Source: Jacaranda mimosifolia
Taxonomy: Eukaryota > Streptophyta > Magnoliopsida > Lamiales > Bignoniaceae
Reading direction: 5' to 3'
NCBI GenBank assembly: GCA_018894105.1
Contig: CM032117.1
Span: forward strand, 40,782,501-40,846,500
DNA length: 64,000 bases
Shown here: positions 23,743 to 35,859 of the stretch, piece after piece
How positions within the stretch are numbered: the stretch's first letter is position 1
How the letters are laid out: each line of letters opens with the position of its first letter
Made by a program: the position numbers and the translations under genes
The notes under the pieces: generated by a model
What the model was told of the DNA's origin: nothing
What the model saw: only the letters and a program-made list of their open reading frames with translations
Databases searched by the model: none

Positions 23743-26448
23743 CTATTTTGGTCCGCTTGTTTTTGAAGGACCACACCTTTCCACCATGACATCATAGAGT
23801 TGCTTCCCATTCTGTATGCCACAAGAAACAGGATTTTATGAAGTCATCAGTAGACCATCAAATTTTTGGCTTCTTGCCGAGTAAGACAGCTATCAAGTTT
23901 CAGGATACTTGATACTTACAAAAATTACTGGGAAAAAGTGAATTTGTCCTTCAGGTTTCGTTTGTGTCTCCTTAAAGTAAACCAAGATTGGGAACGTAGG
24001 CCACCAGAGCTCCCAGTTGACGAATGATGAATATCTAACAATTTATTTATTTGTAAAACAATTGTTTTTGTGTGAGAAATGGATCGGGGTAATAAAAGCT
24101 CCACTTACTTCCAGCGGTTCTTTCCACCTACAAAAGCATTTTCACCAGAGTCCTGAAGCTGGTCTCCAATCATTACCTCCTGTAACCAGGTTTCTTGGAA
24201 TAAGTCACTGATAAATAGCAAAATCAGGAGATGTAAAAGAGAGTTCTACCGTTTTCTGCTGATAAAAATAAAACTCCAACAAAATATGCACCATGGAGGT
24301 CACCAAACAGAACTACAAAATTTAAAACTCAGACATGGCCTAAGAGAACCAAAAACCTTCCAAATTTTCATATGTCAGATTTACACACATTCAATACCAG
24401 AATTTCGCGAATTTGTCCAAATTATGGCATCACTAAGGGCTTGCTTGTTGATGTTTTCAGACTCATTCTCACCCATTTTCACTATTTAAAAATGAATCAT
24501 CAGCAACTTATCACCATTTTCAACAAAATTTCAATTCATTTTTATCTCAAAACAAACCCAATAATTTATATATCTTCTCTCCCTATTTTATTATTACTAC
24601 CCCTCTCCCCCACAACCTAAACCCTATATAATTATTACTTTTCCAACAAACTATCCAAATACAAACTCATATTCAACTCCTTTTATATAACTAACTTTCA
24701 AATTTTGAAAATGTTAATAAAAAATGAAAGTGAAAACATAACCAAACAGGTTGTAAGTTCATAAAATCGAACACAAATTATGTGAATCTTTGAGGCCGCG
24801 CATTATTTTAACCAATACACCCCACCATTAGTACCATGAAAAGTCAACCTGGAATACATGACGTTAGCATTTTCTGAAAAATGGATTTCATGTTAATGAA
24901 ACACTTTGTGCGGAAGTGTTCTTAATTAATTGGCTAAATGGAAAGTACAGCTTGACAAAGTTCTTCCAAAGCAAAGGGAAAGATAAGTGTTTGATTGACC
25001 CACAGGAGCTGTGCCAACATAATTACAATACTCAACTATCATCCCAGCATCAAAAAACAATAAATAAATGCAAGACCATATCAATGCATGTTTGGTTCAT
25101 GACTTGAAAATCAGATTTGTTATTCTGAGCTGAGTGGACAAACCAGGGCCTGTTCATCAAAGACGAATCTCACTCTTGTTGCCTGAAAGAAGAAAACCAA
25201 AAAGTCATCCTGATGTTAGTGCAAGAGAATGTGTAAGAAGAAGACACAAACTTAGCAAAATTATCGACTTTTAAGACAACAAATTTTCAACTCTATAAAG
25301 AATATCAACTATCTTGTTAGCTAATAGCCTACAAAAGGAGTCAATAGTTTATTACCTGTGAAATGCAGTATTATAATATGCAGACCTTGACATTACCTGG
25401 ACCAGAAGGAGTAACCCAAGAAGGCCAATAGGGACTGCTGCTGCTAAATTATCCACATAAGCAAAACCTCCAGCCATTCCTACCCAAGTTAAGAGGCTTA
25501 GGATTTAAGAATGTAGCCATCGTATGAGAAGTCCTACATATGTGTGAGAAATTCTATGCACAACTTGGTCCAATGATCCCAATGCATGATATATATATAT
25601 ATATATATTTCTTTTCTTTCTCTGTTTTACTGTCTATCTGGTAGACAGAGGTACATGGAACCAACACAAAATAAATCTAACTGTGTAAAAGAGAGATATT
25701 CCAAAGCACCATTGAACTCGTGCTCTTATTTGTCACTACTCACCGAGAAGTACAATGGGAATACGGTAATCAGGGTCGGGAATGACCGTCTCTTTCTCAA
25801 CTTTCCTTCCGAGCTGCAAAACACACAAAAACAATGTCCAGTTTTATTTGTATACTTCGTTGATAAGTCAAATTATGATCTCCACAACACAAGTTCTCCT
25901 CTAAAGAAATCACATTAAGCTTTTTAATTCCAATGAAAAAACCCTCCAAACTACAAGCAGGGTCTTAGGAAATACTTCTTCAAAATTGATAAATTTTTAT
26001 ATATTCCCCATAGGAAGAGCCCAAAACTAGCAACTCTTTAACATTTTTTTTTCCATATTCAATAAAAGAGTCAAAGATAGCAACCAATGGCAATTAAATT
26101 ATCCAAAAAGGGTGAAAATTATAAACCACAGAAGAAATAATGGCACGCCTTCTTGATGCAGTTCCAGTATTTCTTGTCCAAAGGGAATTCCTGTACAGAT
26201 ATTTGCCACCGAACGAGCTTCGAAAATGTCTCCGGAAAGCGCCTACTCTGCCATGATCTTATGATAGAAACAAAAGTTAATCGCTTAAAGACAAAAATGA
26301 AGCATGGTTTACAATCGGTTACATGTGTGTGCTACGAGATTTTATAAAAGAAAATGTGACGCAATGAAAAAGCTGAGCGTGAATGCAAAGAAGGCTCACA
26401 TTGTGAAGAAACAAAGCGAGAAGAAGCACATAAGAGAGCGCTCTCCAT
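23743..26448 (-). CDS. Probable chloroplast-targeted membrane protein, DUF3119-like (8 exons)
   Basis: Minus-strand coding exons: 26448-26336, 26245-26149, 25813-25744, 25479-25397, 25182-25144 (39 nt), 24179-24109, 24034-23920, 23811-23743; total 657 nt, 218 residues. Phases are consistent at every junction. The first 38 residues are rich in Ser, Arg and Ala and lack acids apart from one or two Glu, like a chloroplast transit peptide (MESALLCASSRFVSS). The core has IPDPDYRIPIVLLG, then a hydrophobic segment (AAAVPIGLLGLLLLVQ), ATRVRFVFDEQAL, then GENAFVGGKNRWKYSSF, WELWWPTFPILVYFKETQ, IHFFPV and NGKQLYDVMVERCGPSKTSG. This fits the cyanobacterium-plus-plant family of unknown function that I recall as DUF3119; the family name is from memory. 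The junction at 26149 and exon 2 as a whole are least certain. Confidence 0.82.
24437..24752. mobile_element. MITE inside an intron of the DUF3119-like gene
   Basis: It begins GGGCTTGCTTGTTGATGTTTTC and the reverse complement of its end reads CCTGTTTGGTTATGTTTTCA. Its interior contains CTTTTCCAACAAACTATCC and AAATACAAACTCATATTCAA, which recur on the opposite strand of the MITE at 62,532-62,879. No coding content. The ends resemble hAT-derived MITEs. Confidence 0.7.
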
Positions 26449-26966
26449 AGTTGTAAACGCAGAGGAAAATTTTCCACTGCTGCGTTTTCTCCTTTTTTGG
26501 CCTTCAGAAACTGTTTTGATTGTGGAAGTGAACGAGCGGTGGAGTTCAGCGATCGTGGAATGATTTTTGCCAGTTTTATATGATCTTGAAATGACTGTGC
26601 TGCCCTTGGAAGCAATTCCATATCCATATTCTCTAATCTCTGTCTTCTTCTTTCCTTTTACATTCCCCCCCTTCAACTTTGAGTTTTTGACATTTTGCAC
26701 CTCATATTATACCTATTGGCACTGTGTGTTCTACAATTACGAAAATGGCAAATTACACCTTTCAATTAACACTTCCTCAGTTACATTCCTAATCCTTTTC
26801 TTATAACTGACCAAAAAAAAAAAAAAAAAAAGTCCTTTTCTTAGCCAAAATTTTTATTGGAAAACCTTTCGGCTTCGATCTCCTCTTCAAAACAATAATA
26901 AGGCTAAAATGGTATGAAGATAGAGTGGCCCAATTGAAAGAGGCCCGCAACTGGATGGAATAAAAA
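26449..26966. other. 5' flank of the DUF3119-like gene
   Basis: Probable promoter and leader of the minus-strand gene. A poly(A) run lies at about 26,813-26,831. No TATA box was chosen with confidence. Two long overlapping frames here read through the first exon in other frames and are not supported. Confidence 0.45.
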
Positions 26967-27742
26967 TAGAGGTGTCAAGATGGTGCGAGCTGGCCTGGCG
27001 CGTTAAGGCCCATAATTCAGGCCCTCGGCCCACAGGCTACCATAGCTTACTGGCCAAGTGGGTTAGTCACTGGTTGACCAACTTAACTTGCGAAAAAAAA
27101 CAAAAAAAGATGAAAAATTGGTGAAGTAGCCATGCTGCCTAATAGCTATATTGCAGCCTTGTGGCTTTTTTCTATAATTTTTGTGATTTTGAAAATGTCA
27201 TCACCACTATCATTCATTCATTTTTCTTTGATTTCTCTCAAATGCCCTCAATTCTCACCCTGTAATCCCTATTTTTGCAATTCTAAATTAATTATATTTT
27301 ATCAAGTCTAATTTTTTATAGATAATTTATTTATTATTTATTTTACATATTAGCACAATTATTTGAATTGTTTGTGCTATTATGCGATGGAGTCGTGAAG
27401 TGAGTTCAATTAATTTGCAATTTTTCAGTCTGTATTGAAACGTCTTTTACATTAACATCTATCGTTTTCCCAATTTAATTTGTGTGTCATTTTTTTATGC
27501 CATTTTATTTGTTAATTTGTTAATTTAGTTAATTATGACAATGAAAAAGTTTTTTTAATCTTGTCAATAATTCCAAAATATCTAATAGCCGTGCTTTGAC
27601 CTATCCGAAGGGAGATCGAGCTTTGTCTTTAAAAGACCCCTAGTTTCTCCTACCACTCGGCCACCTAAACATAGTACTAATCACTAATTTTGTAAACCCA
27701 CCCTTAAGATTCACTATTACCTCTCTTTCTACTTCTAGTTCT
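26967..27742 (+). mobile_element. 5' part of an old hAT element (host of the nest)
   Basis: TAGAGGTGTCAA followed by a run of GGCC-rich words (GGCCTGGCG, AAGGCCCATAA, GGCCCTCGGCCC) is the typical terminus of plant hAT elements. The segment is non-coding and stops at the GTTCT target site of the 13.6-kb LTR element. The same hAT resumes at 41,345 and again at 52,367. Confidence 0.6.
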
Positions 27743-28073
27743 TAATGCTACTAAAAATGGAGTTAGGATCTTTTGTCAAAAATAACAGTGTATCATTTCA
27801 TTTTTCTACGGAATGCAAGTAGAGAGATCTTTTTCTTTCCAGAGTTCTTTGACTTTGTGACTTTTTGCGAATGATTTCTCGTTCCCATGTTCTCTCTGGA
27901 ACTCAGTATTTATAGTTTTTAGTTTTGATGGGTTTTGGTCCATTATGATTTTTCCCTCTTTATGGGCTTAACTTGCCCTTTAGCTCTTCGACCCTATTAA
28001 TTAATCTTAGGTTTGACTCCTTTTTTTCATTAATTTACCAAATTTCCACTATAGTCAATTTTTAGTAATATCA
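27743..28073 (-). repeat. LTR (3' in element orientation) of the 13.6-kb element
   Basis: It aligns with 41,014-41,339: shared words include AATGCTACTAAAAA, CCCTATTAATTAAT and GGTTTGACTCC. TATAAATACTGAGTTC on the minus strand (near 27,905-27,920) is the likely core promoter. The outer edge has TA where TG/CA is expected. Confidence 0.8.
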
Positions 28074-28539
28074 TCATGCCCCCTACGTTTGATCGAAATT
28101 TTTTAATTTCATATAAAAAATATATGATAAGTTTAATTTTTTAATTTTTTAATTTTTTAATTCATTAAGACAAGGTTTATTAAATAGTTATCCTCAGATT
28201 TTGTGTATGCAAGGTCTCAACTTTTGCCTAATTTGAGATTGATTAGGTCTCAAAGTCTTTAAAATTTCTAAGATGTGCTTCACAAAGATGGTTTCGTTTG
28301 TACCTCAGGACTTAGTGGGAAAAAGGGAAACCCCAACTTAAGGAAGGAAAGAGAGAGAAGAGGGGTAGGGAAGGAAGGTTCTAATAGGAGTGCCAAGATG
28401 AATCATCAATATAACTTCCTTCTTATGTTGTTATCTATTCACATTATTTCTTGATCTCAACTCTTTAGTTTGCTAATTTTTCCATAACTTTTCTGAGTCA
28501 ATAGAAACCTTGGGAGTTTCATTGAGTCAAAATATGTTT

Positions 28540-31500
28540 GAGAGTAAGTTCAATTCCAAGTTAGTTTTGGGGAAGGAGTCGTCAAGTGGTCAAGCTAGAG
28601 GAAACGAAGGAAAGGTCATGGCCATCTTCTCCGACAGCAACATCAAGCGTTTGAGGTGAGCCCTCGTGCAGCACCCCTTGTGGCACACACAAAGCGCTAG
28701 CTTTGGGCATCCATCTCTGGCATTTGCAAGGCTCTTGTCTTGGTTGTTTGTGGGCATTCATCTAGTGCATCAACAAGTTGCCTAGGCACCGATAATTATT
28801 GGGCAGCCGCAAATACAGTGGTTACTAGTATAAGAATGGTCGTTGTGAGCAATTGGGGGTCGTCAGGTTTGGTTCGTGACTTTAGGGTTGTCCTCCTAGT
28901 GTTTTCATCGTGTATTCTATATATATTAGTCCTTCATTGGATGTGTTGTCAATTCGAGCCTTAAAATAGGTAGAGCTAATTTTGATTCCAAAAAGGAGGA
29001 TTTTTCTAACGAGGAGTTTGAAGACATTTCTATAGTGGATAGTAGCTTCATTAAGGTGATGGAAATAAAGTGTTTACTTAGACCGAATGAGTTATATATC
29101 TTGAAGAATAGATATGTGTATCTTATGAGTTTGAGTTTATTCTTCCTTCGTCGCAAGACAACATGGCATCCCTTCGTAATGGGTATTTCACGGTCTTTAG
29201 TCGCTTTTTTTCTTGTGGATTTTAGCTTCACCCAGATCCTCTTTTCATGGATATTTTAAGGAGTCATAGCATATGTTTAAGCCAATTCGTGCCTAATTTT
29301 TTCGCATCATTTGTTGGGATCTGGTAGCATTTGAGGAGTTAGATTTGTCATTATCTTTGGATAGTTACCATACTTTTTTGTGGTGCATAGAGTGCCAAAG
29401 AATCATTCTTCCACTCTTTTCCTAAAGATATGATTGTCTTCATCAAGGGGTTCTTGGAAAGATAGGTATTATTTTGTTAAAGACAAGGGTTGGGGCGCCT
29501 CATGTGAATAGATTAGCTTTCATTCTCTTTTTTTATCTAGATTAGGTCCACCATGACTTTCATATGAGTTTTGTCGAAGCAGGGTTGTTCAGTTCTCCTT
29601 TTGCTATTACTTAGATGAATACTGCTTGCATTTAGCACATCACACATCATGTTTTTTTGTTCATGATTTATGCTTGTATATGTATGCTCGCTTTTTCATG
29701 TTTTTATACATTACTTATATTTTTACATTATTTCTATTCCATTTTATGGCAGGAAAGAAGAAGAAGTAGTTTATAGATTTCTTTGCTAGGAGGACCCTCA
29801 TAAATGCTATTCATGAGGACATAGTTAAGGAGTTCAAGGTTTTGAAGAGTCCTTTGAGGTGATCGAAGTGGAGGTGATGGTAATATCAGAGTGGACTATG
29901 AAGTAACGAGTAGCCCTATAATCCAATTATAAAACCAAAAATAGGCTAAATAAAACTTGTCTACTCCTCATCCCAAGGATCTAATCATGCATTTAATAAG
30001 GATTTAATGGCAGAAAAATACCTTGAATGCTTAATCCAAAGGTAGATCAAGGATGACACTAATGAAGACTTTAAAGTGCCAATCCACATATAGCATAATC
30101 AAGCCAACAATTGACCAACCAAATCAACTCCAAATGAGCTGAAATTTTGAAGAGATCACCTCAACACATTTGAGAACTTCCAATAAAATTTTTAGCCAAA
30201 TCCAAGCATGGCAATGCCTCCAAATCTATCTCCAAAGTTGCTGGAAAACAGTGGATCTTCAAGAGCAAAATCTCCCCAAATGTGAAACCTCTAATGTTAT
30301 GCTCTACACACCTAAGGAGAGCTCAAATCTACCTCTAATCAGCTAGGGAACTAGAGGGAGAAGGGGAGAGAGAGGGGGAGGGGCCAAAATATGGAGAGAA
30401 TTTGGTGAGGAAGGTGTGAAACTTCATCACATGAGTGAATCACACTTTTTAGAGGAAGAAATGGAATCTAGCACGAGTAAAGCCTCATGGCTGGCCACCT
30501 CTCTCTATTTATAGAGTGGATAGTGTGGTGAAAGTTGGCATCACACCCTCCGTGAGGTGGTTTGCCAACTAGACAATCCACTTGTATGTGAAATGTGAAT
30601 TTCACTTGCATTTAAATTTAATTTGAATCTATATTTCATCTCATAAAATAACTTTCAAATTAATTGAAAATTAACCTCAAATGGACTCCTTCATTTGAAT
30701 TTTTCCTCCAAAACTAATTAATTAACTCCTTAATTTAATTAATCCACTTGACTTAACTCCTTAAGTCAATTAACTTAACTCTTTAAGTCAACTTGACTAA
30801 TTAATAGTTATATGGTACCAATTAAATTAACTCCTTAATTTAATTGGTCTAATTTAAATCCTTAAATTATTTTAATTAATTTAACAATTAAATTAATCAA
30901 GCCAAAATGACCAAAAATTTAGTCAACGAATTTCTCCATAAAAAGGGCAATGGCGAACTTTCTAACTCCTTAGAAAATTCCTTCTATCAAATAGAACTTC
31001 TTTTATGCTTTTGTATGTGACCCATTAGGTTTTCCCATTCATTGAACATAGGCTCACAACTTTTGTGATATATATTGAATATTAAAATATTCGAATTAGT
31101 TTAAACTCCTTTAAACTAATAACTCTTTCAATTAATCTCTATTAATTGAAGAGTACCCAGTCTCTATGGTCAATGTCTAGCCTTAAGCCTGTGAAGCCCC
31201 ACTAATTGGTCGAAATGAATATGCTCTTGGTGAATCATTCTAGCTCTATGCTTACCGTGCAAATACGGTCCTTCCATTTCTTATCTCTCGAAAGAGGCCT
31301 AGGGCAAGATATTTGCCGGTTTCCCAATAGCCTTGATAACTATATTTCTATTCCTATTGTTCGATTCCTCTTTATGACCTCATCTCTAGAAAACTCCTTT
31401 TGTAAAGTGTCATACTACCTTGCACAAGAATTTCTTGGAATTGATCATATAGAATACATAGGATATGCACTAGCCCTTTCCAATGACGAGGAGACGAATC

Positions 31501-32330
31501 CCATCTTGAATCTCACAAACCTTAAAGTCTAAGTCGCTCATACCCAATCTTAACCCGAATGACCTGCTATGTGGTTAAGGAAGAGTCAAGGTATGAGGAC
31601 TTAAACATAAAGTTACCATAGATCCTCAGGTCTAAGGACTAATAATATATACTGGCGTAAATATGAGAACTTGTCACTGTCGACTTGCCACTACGGCTAT
31701 CTAGTGGATTCTCCGGGTGGGTTTTCAATGAACTTATTCTCTAACAAGCACCTACTAACATGCACCCATGTTAGATATGAGCTACCCCTGAAACAGAGCA
31801 ATATCCAACTCTTTGAATTTATGTATCGTTAGTGCAAAATCTATCCGAATCTTAGATGTACTATCTCTTAAGATTCTACGACTTGGAATGTTTTAAGATC
31901 ACAATCGTGTAAGACTTATTTTATGATCACCACCTAGTGCATGACCAAGTCCCGCAGTCTTGTGTGATTTAGGGGCTTCAACCAAATACTAGTAAAGTAA
32001 AATAAACATATGATGAAGATGAACATTTAATATGAATATCATTCAATCAAGATTGTATCATAAGTGAGATAGTTTATATGCCTATCTAATTGGCTGCAGG
32101 GCACTATTCCAACAGACTATCCAGAGCTGTCGTTGTATTTTGAGAGAGACTGGGCGATATCCTTCAAAAACTTGTTGATGTCAAATCATACTATCCTTGT
32201 TAACTTTACCATTGAAAACTTGAGAGAGGTCCTAAAGCTGGGGCGAAGAGTATAGAGGAAGAACCTACGAATGCCGCTTTGTGGAGTGAAGATCTATCTA
32301 AGATAGTAGTAGCAAGTAGAATTTATGTTT
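28540..32330 (+). pseudogene. Antisense ORF of the 13.6-kb element, gypsy-associated domain (broken)
   Basis: Reading the plus strand, opposite to gag, gives blocks in shifting frames: ELYILKNRYV, EFEFILPSSQDN, LHPDPLFMDILRSH, LSQFVPNFFASFVGIW and SFHSFPKDMIVFIKGF. The order FxLHPxxxxxL...LxQxxPNxWxxxVG is that of the plant domain known as putative gypsy-type transposon (Transposase_28 in Pfam). Antisense ORFs in this position are known from Tat/Retand elements. The solo LTR at 29,899-32,114 interrupts it and the remainder (32,120-32,330) continues without a clear domain. Function is unknown. Confidence 0.55.
29899..32114 (-). mobile_element. Solo LTR of 2,216 bp with perfect target duplication
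   Basis: On the minus strand it starts TGTTGGAATAGTGCCCTG and ends CTTCA. GACTA flanks both sides (29,894-29,898 and 32,115-32,119). A TATAAATAGAG promoter lies near 30,510 (minus). No internal region remains, so it is the product of recombination between two LTRs. The superfamily is not certain; the TGTTGGAA start and length recall long plant LTRs of Copia or unclassified (LARD) elements. A truncated relative lies at about 58,390-59,700 on the plus strand. Confidence 0.88.
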
Positions 32331-33117
32331 AGCACTTTGGCACTATTTAACATTTTCTAGTTAGCTTGAGTAGCATTTTGGAATGCTTTTTATTTTATGT
32401 TGTTGCTTACTTTTGGAGGCTAAGTGTTGGCTAGATATCTCTTTTGTCTTTTTTGTTTTATTTTAATAAAAAATTTCCACTTTTGCTTATTTGTATTTGT
32501 GCAAGCACTTAGCCAATTAAATGTCCATTGATCTTGCATATTCAAGCTTTGAATGTTGAGGCATAGGGGTCTAGAAAATGCCATTCATTGGCACTTAAAC
32601 CAAGCCCCCACTGATCGGTTGTCTCGGGCGCCCGCGCGAGGGGTACCTTTATGGGGCTTGGTGTATGTTTTTCTTCTAGTTCTTTTTTTTTGCCCGAGCC
32701 CATTGAAGGTCCTGTGTCTTCATTGATCATTTGGGGACTTCGAGAATTTATTTGAAGTCGCATGGACATTTAACCAATTTTGTGAACTTTTAGTAGCTTT
32801 CATAATTGCTAGCAGAGTGTGTAGTGAAATCATTCTAAGACGGTGCAACATCCCCTTTCATTAGTGCTTGTTGTTCATCTTTTGCAAAATGAAATTCTTT
32901 GATGAAAAATAAATGATTTTATGCTTAAGTTAAGCAATCATCAATATTAGAACTCAAGTATTGGGATGAAAAATGGGGTATTTATGGAAGACTTGTTGAG
33001 TCACTTGTCTTTGAGAATTTCTTTATTTTTTTAAGTTTGAGATATCACCACCTTTCTCTTCATGAGAACTCAAGGTGGGTGCATAGGTACCTTTCAAAGT
33101 GCTTATTGAGTTTCTTC
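32331..33117. other. Untranslated part of the 13.6-kb element
   Basis: No domain was recognised. A short GC-rich patch occurs near 32,620-32,650. The frames present are short and unsupported. Confidence 0.5.
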
Positions 33118-33515
33118 AAAGAGGTTGCCACGTACTTCTGAAATAGCTTTTAATGGGTTTTTGTAGAGATGTTGCTACATACTCTTGAAGGGAGCCTATA
33201 ATGACTTTTATAAATAGGTCGCTATATATTCCCGAAGGGAGTCTATAGTGGGATTTTTTAGAGATATTGCCACGTACTCCTAAGGGGAGCCTATAATGGG
33301 CTTTTTTAGAGAGGTTGTCATGTACTCCTAAGGAGAGCTTATAGTGGAATTTTCAAGAATGGCTACCATGTACTTCTCAAGGGGCTTGTAGTGGGATTAC
33401 GTTGATAACCATGTGCCCTAAAGGAGCTATATAATGGGATTATGCTTGATGGATACCACATATTTCTTGCACTTCTCGAGGAGCCTTATATTAGTATTAC
33501 GCCTAAAAGTCTTTG
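33118..33515. repeat. Tandem array of about eight 48-bp units
   Basis: Consecutive degenerate units of 46-50 bp follow the pattern GAGATGTTGCCACGTACTCC, then TGAAGGGAGCC, TATAATGGG and a T-run. The array lies in the 3' untranslated part of the 13.6-kb element. Its units resemble, on the opposite strand, the longer units at 63,290-64,000. Confidence 0.8.
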
Positions 33516-33899
33516 AAGACGTCTCATAGATAGGAATGCAGTTGCTATAGAATTCAAGGTTATAGAAAAGAACAACGTAATGTGAAAATTATGCATTCGT
33601 TCAATAAATTATTAGTATCAAAAGATACCACCTTTTCTGAGTGGTTTGACTTTGTTCAAATTAAAGGAGACTAATAAAAATCAACACAGAAGTTAAACTA
33701 AGGTAGACTACTTATCATAAGGGGGATGCATTTTAGTCATCTTTATGAGTATCTTGTGGTGTGTATGCTTTCGCAAAGCCAATGTCCTGTAGTATATTTT
33801 TGCCTTTAGTTCCTCCTTTTTTACTTCGTGAACCTTTTGCTTAATCAATTTGGGAAATGAGAGACTCTGCATTCCTTAGAGTGCTAGCATAACATTCTT
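33516..33899. other. Spacer between 48-bp array and protease
   Basis: No coding or structural signal was recognised. The reverse transcriptase expected here on the minus strand is absent. Confidence 0.5.
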
Positions 33900-34300
33900 T
33901 GGCCGCTCTTAGATCACCCACCACTTCCCCAATCCATTCGATATGGATATGTGGAGATTAACACTTGGAACAGATTCAGGCTTGGCTTTCCCAAGATCGC
34001 ATTATACATAAGCAAAGTTTTAATGACCAGAAACTTCACGATCTTTGTTGTCTTCCTTGGGTGAGTGCATCTTTCCAAGCATTTCCATGGTGTCGCTAAT
34101 AAATTCCATTAAGTAGATATTAATTTTATGTATCTACACATTATCCACCTTGAGTTAGAGAGACATGGTATGAAGCAAGACGTCCATTAAATTGCCACTA
34201 TCCACTAGTATTTTCTTAACCCAAAAATTAGCAAGGGATGCTGAGATCACTAATACGTCATTGTGACCTCCCTTTTAAGCTCCATGTCCTCTTCCCTAAA
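33900..34300 (-). pseudogene. Aspartic protease remnant
   Basis: Minus strand: VKKILVDSGNLMDVL carries an intact Asp-Ser-Gly active-site triplet. After a run of stops, LLMYNAILGKPSLNLFQ and LISTYPYRM match the second protease block (compare VIIGRPALN at 2791-3003). Reverse transcriptase should follow toward lower coordinates but none was found. Confidence 0.75.
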
Positions 34301-34509
34301 GGTGTGCTGCGAGGTGCAGGTGCACGTACTTCAAATATCCACAAAATATGAGCTACTGCATAAGTTTGTGCTTATGCTTGCCTGGCTGTCTAATGCTTTT
34401 CTCACATTAGAAGAGTCTCATGTTGCTGATCTTCCAAAAATCTCCAACATAACTCTTGCTGTGGAGAGATTATCTAGATCATGGTGACAATGGTTTTCCT
34501 AGGATCTAG

Positions 34510-35263
34510 GCAATTGCCTAGTCTCCTCCTGTAACTCTCATTCTTTTATATGGGAGAGCTTTCTTTTAGGTTGGATGTTTTCTTAGCCACAATTTTGGTG
34601 CATCCTCTTTGAATTAATTTTTTGATCTCATCCTTTAGGTGGCGATACTCATCCATGGTATGCCTACTAGTGTGGTGAAAGTGGCACCATTTGTTCGAAT
34701 TTGGCTTCTTGGGCTTTAAGGTTTTCTGTAGTGGTCACTGGAAGATGCTAAATTGCAATGTTATCGCCAAGATTTCTATTTGGGATATAGTGAGGGGTGT
34801 GTATGTATGAGCCTATGTGGAGGGCTACATCTCTGGTCCCTTCGCCTGCCTCTTATTGTTGCTATTTCCCTTATCTATTATCTTTTGCTTATAAGCTTCT
34901 GAAGGAATTATGGCTTTTTCTATGCAAATATACTTCTCGGCATGCATGAGGAGCTCCTCTAGTATGGAAGACAACTTTCTAGTGATGTATTCTCAAAATT
35001 TGAGGTGCTTCAATTTCTGCTGGATGATACTATGAATAAACTCTTGGTTGACATGAGGGTTTTCATGGATGGTTTGAATGAAACGATTGAAGAAAGTCCT
35101 CAGGGATTTTTCATCCTACTATCTAATGGTGAATATATAGGCTTTTTAGGGATTTACGATTGATGGTGAAATTTTGAAGGAAAAGATGCACCAGCACTTC
35201 CCACCCAATAATATCCTATCGGCACTATTTGAACCACGTTAGTGTGCACTTAGTGAGGGTGGT
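34510..35263 (-). pseudogene. gag: gag C-terminal part with zinc-knuckle block
   Basis: Following the hAT insertion point the minus strand gives TWFK, then SLRTFFNRFIQTIHENPHV, LEELLMHAEKYICIEKA and the knuckle block CHFHHTSRHTMDEYRHLKD with IKKLIQRG. Order and spacing match the gag at 760-2483. Several stops and at least one frameshift interrupt it. Confidence 0.82.
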
Positions 35264-35859
35264 GCAAAATATAAGGATGGAAATAGGGTGGCTTTGGGCG
35301 ATTTTGGCTGAACCCATACCCTCATCTCCTGCAAGACCTTATCCCACCCTATACCACACCTGGCTCCATCCCATCCCATCTCGTCCCATCAGGTTAGCGG
35401 GTTTAAGGTACAAAAAATTAAAAAAATCAAAACCAGTTGACAACAATTAAAATTCAAATTTGAAGTATAAAGATGAAAAATCCATGGAAACCAGATATGA
35501 TTCCAGAAGCAAAGTTTGAGACAAGAGTAAAATTAAAGTAATAGCCATTATAGTATCCAAATTTTATACATTGTGACGACAAACTAAAACAAATAACTCA
35601 AAATTTTGAAGTCCAGCAAGCTTTCACCATATAGTTTTGATCCCTATCTGAATTAACTCGTCTCACATTCTTCAACATCTTCCTCTTCATCGAACATAGT
35701 TGGACAAGTTGATAAATTATCACGTGTTGAACAAGTACCTAAACAAATAAACATAAACAAAAATTAAAATAGATTTAACATGAATTTTTACTATGGATAT
35801 ATAAACTATGATTTCAAATAAATATACTAAAAACAAAAAACAATTCACTTACTCTTCAT

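Noticed and set aside
26319..26700. Two overlapping 102- and 122-codon minus-strand frames
   Set aside because: One only includes the transit-peptide exon with an upstream extension, the other is a shadow frame.
28740..28964. 74-codon plus-strand frame as a host gene
   Set aside because: It lies within the 13.6-kb retroelement and shows no domain; at best part of the decayed antisense ORF region.
29878..29895. TGGTAATATCAGAG resembling a tRNA-Met primer site (TGGTATCAGAGC)
   Set aside because: It has an insertion, lies outside the solo LTR in the wrong relation, and belongs to the host element.
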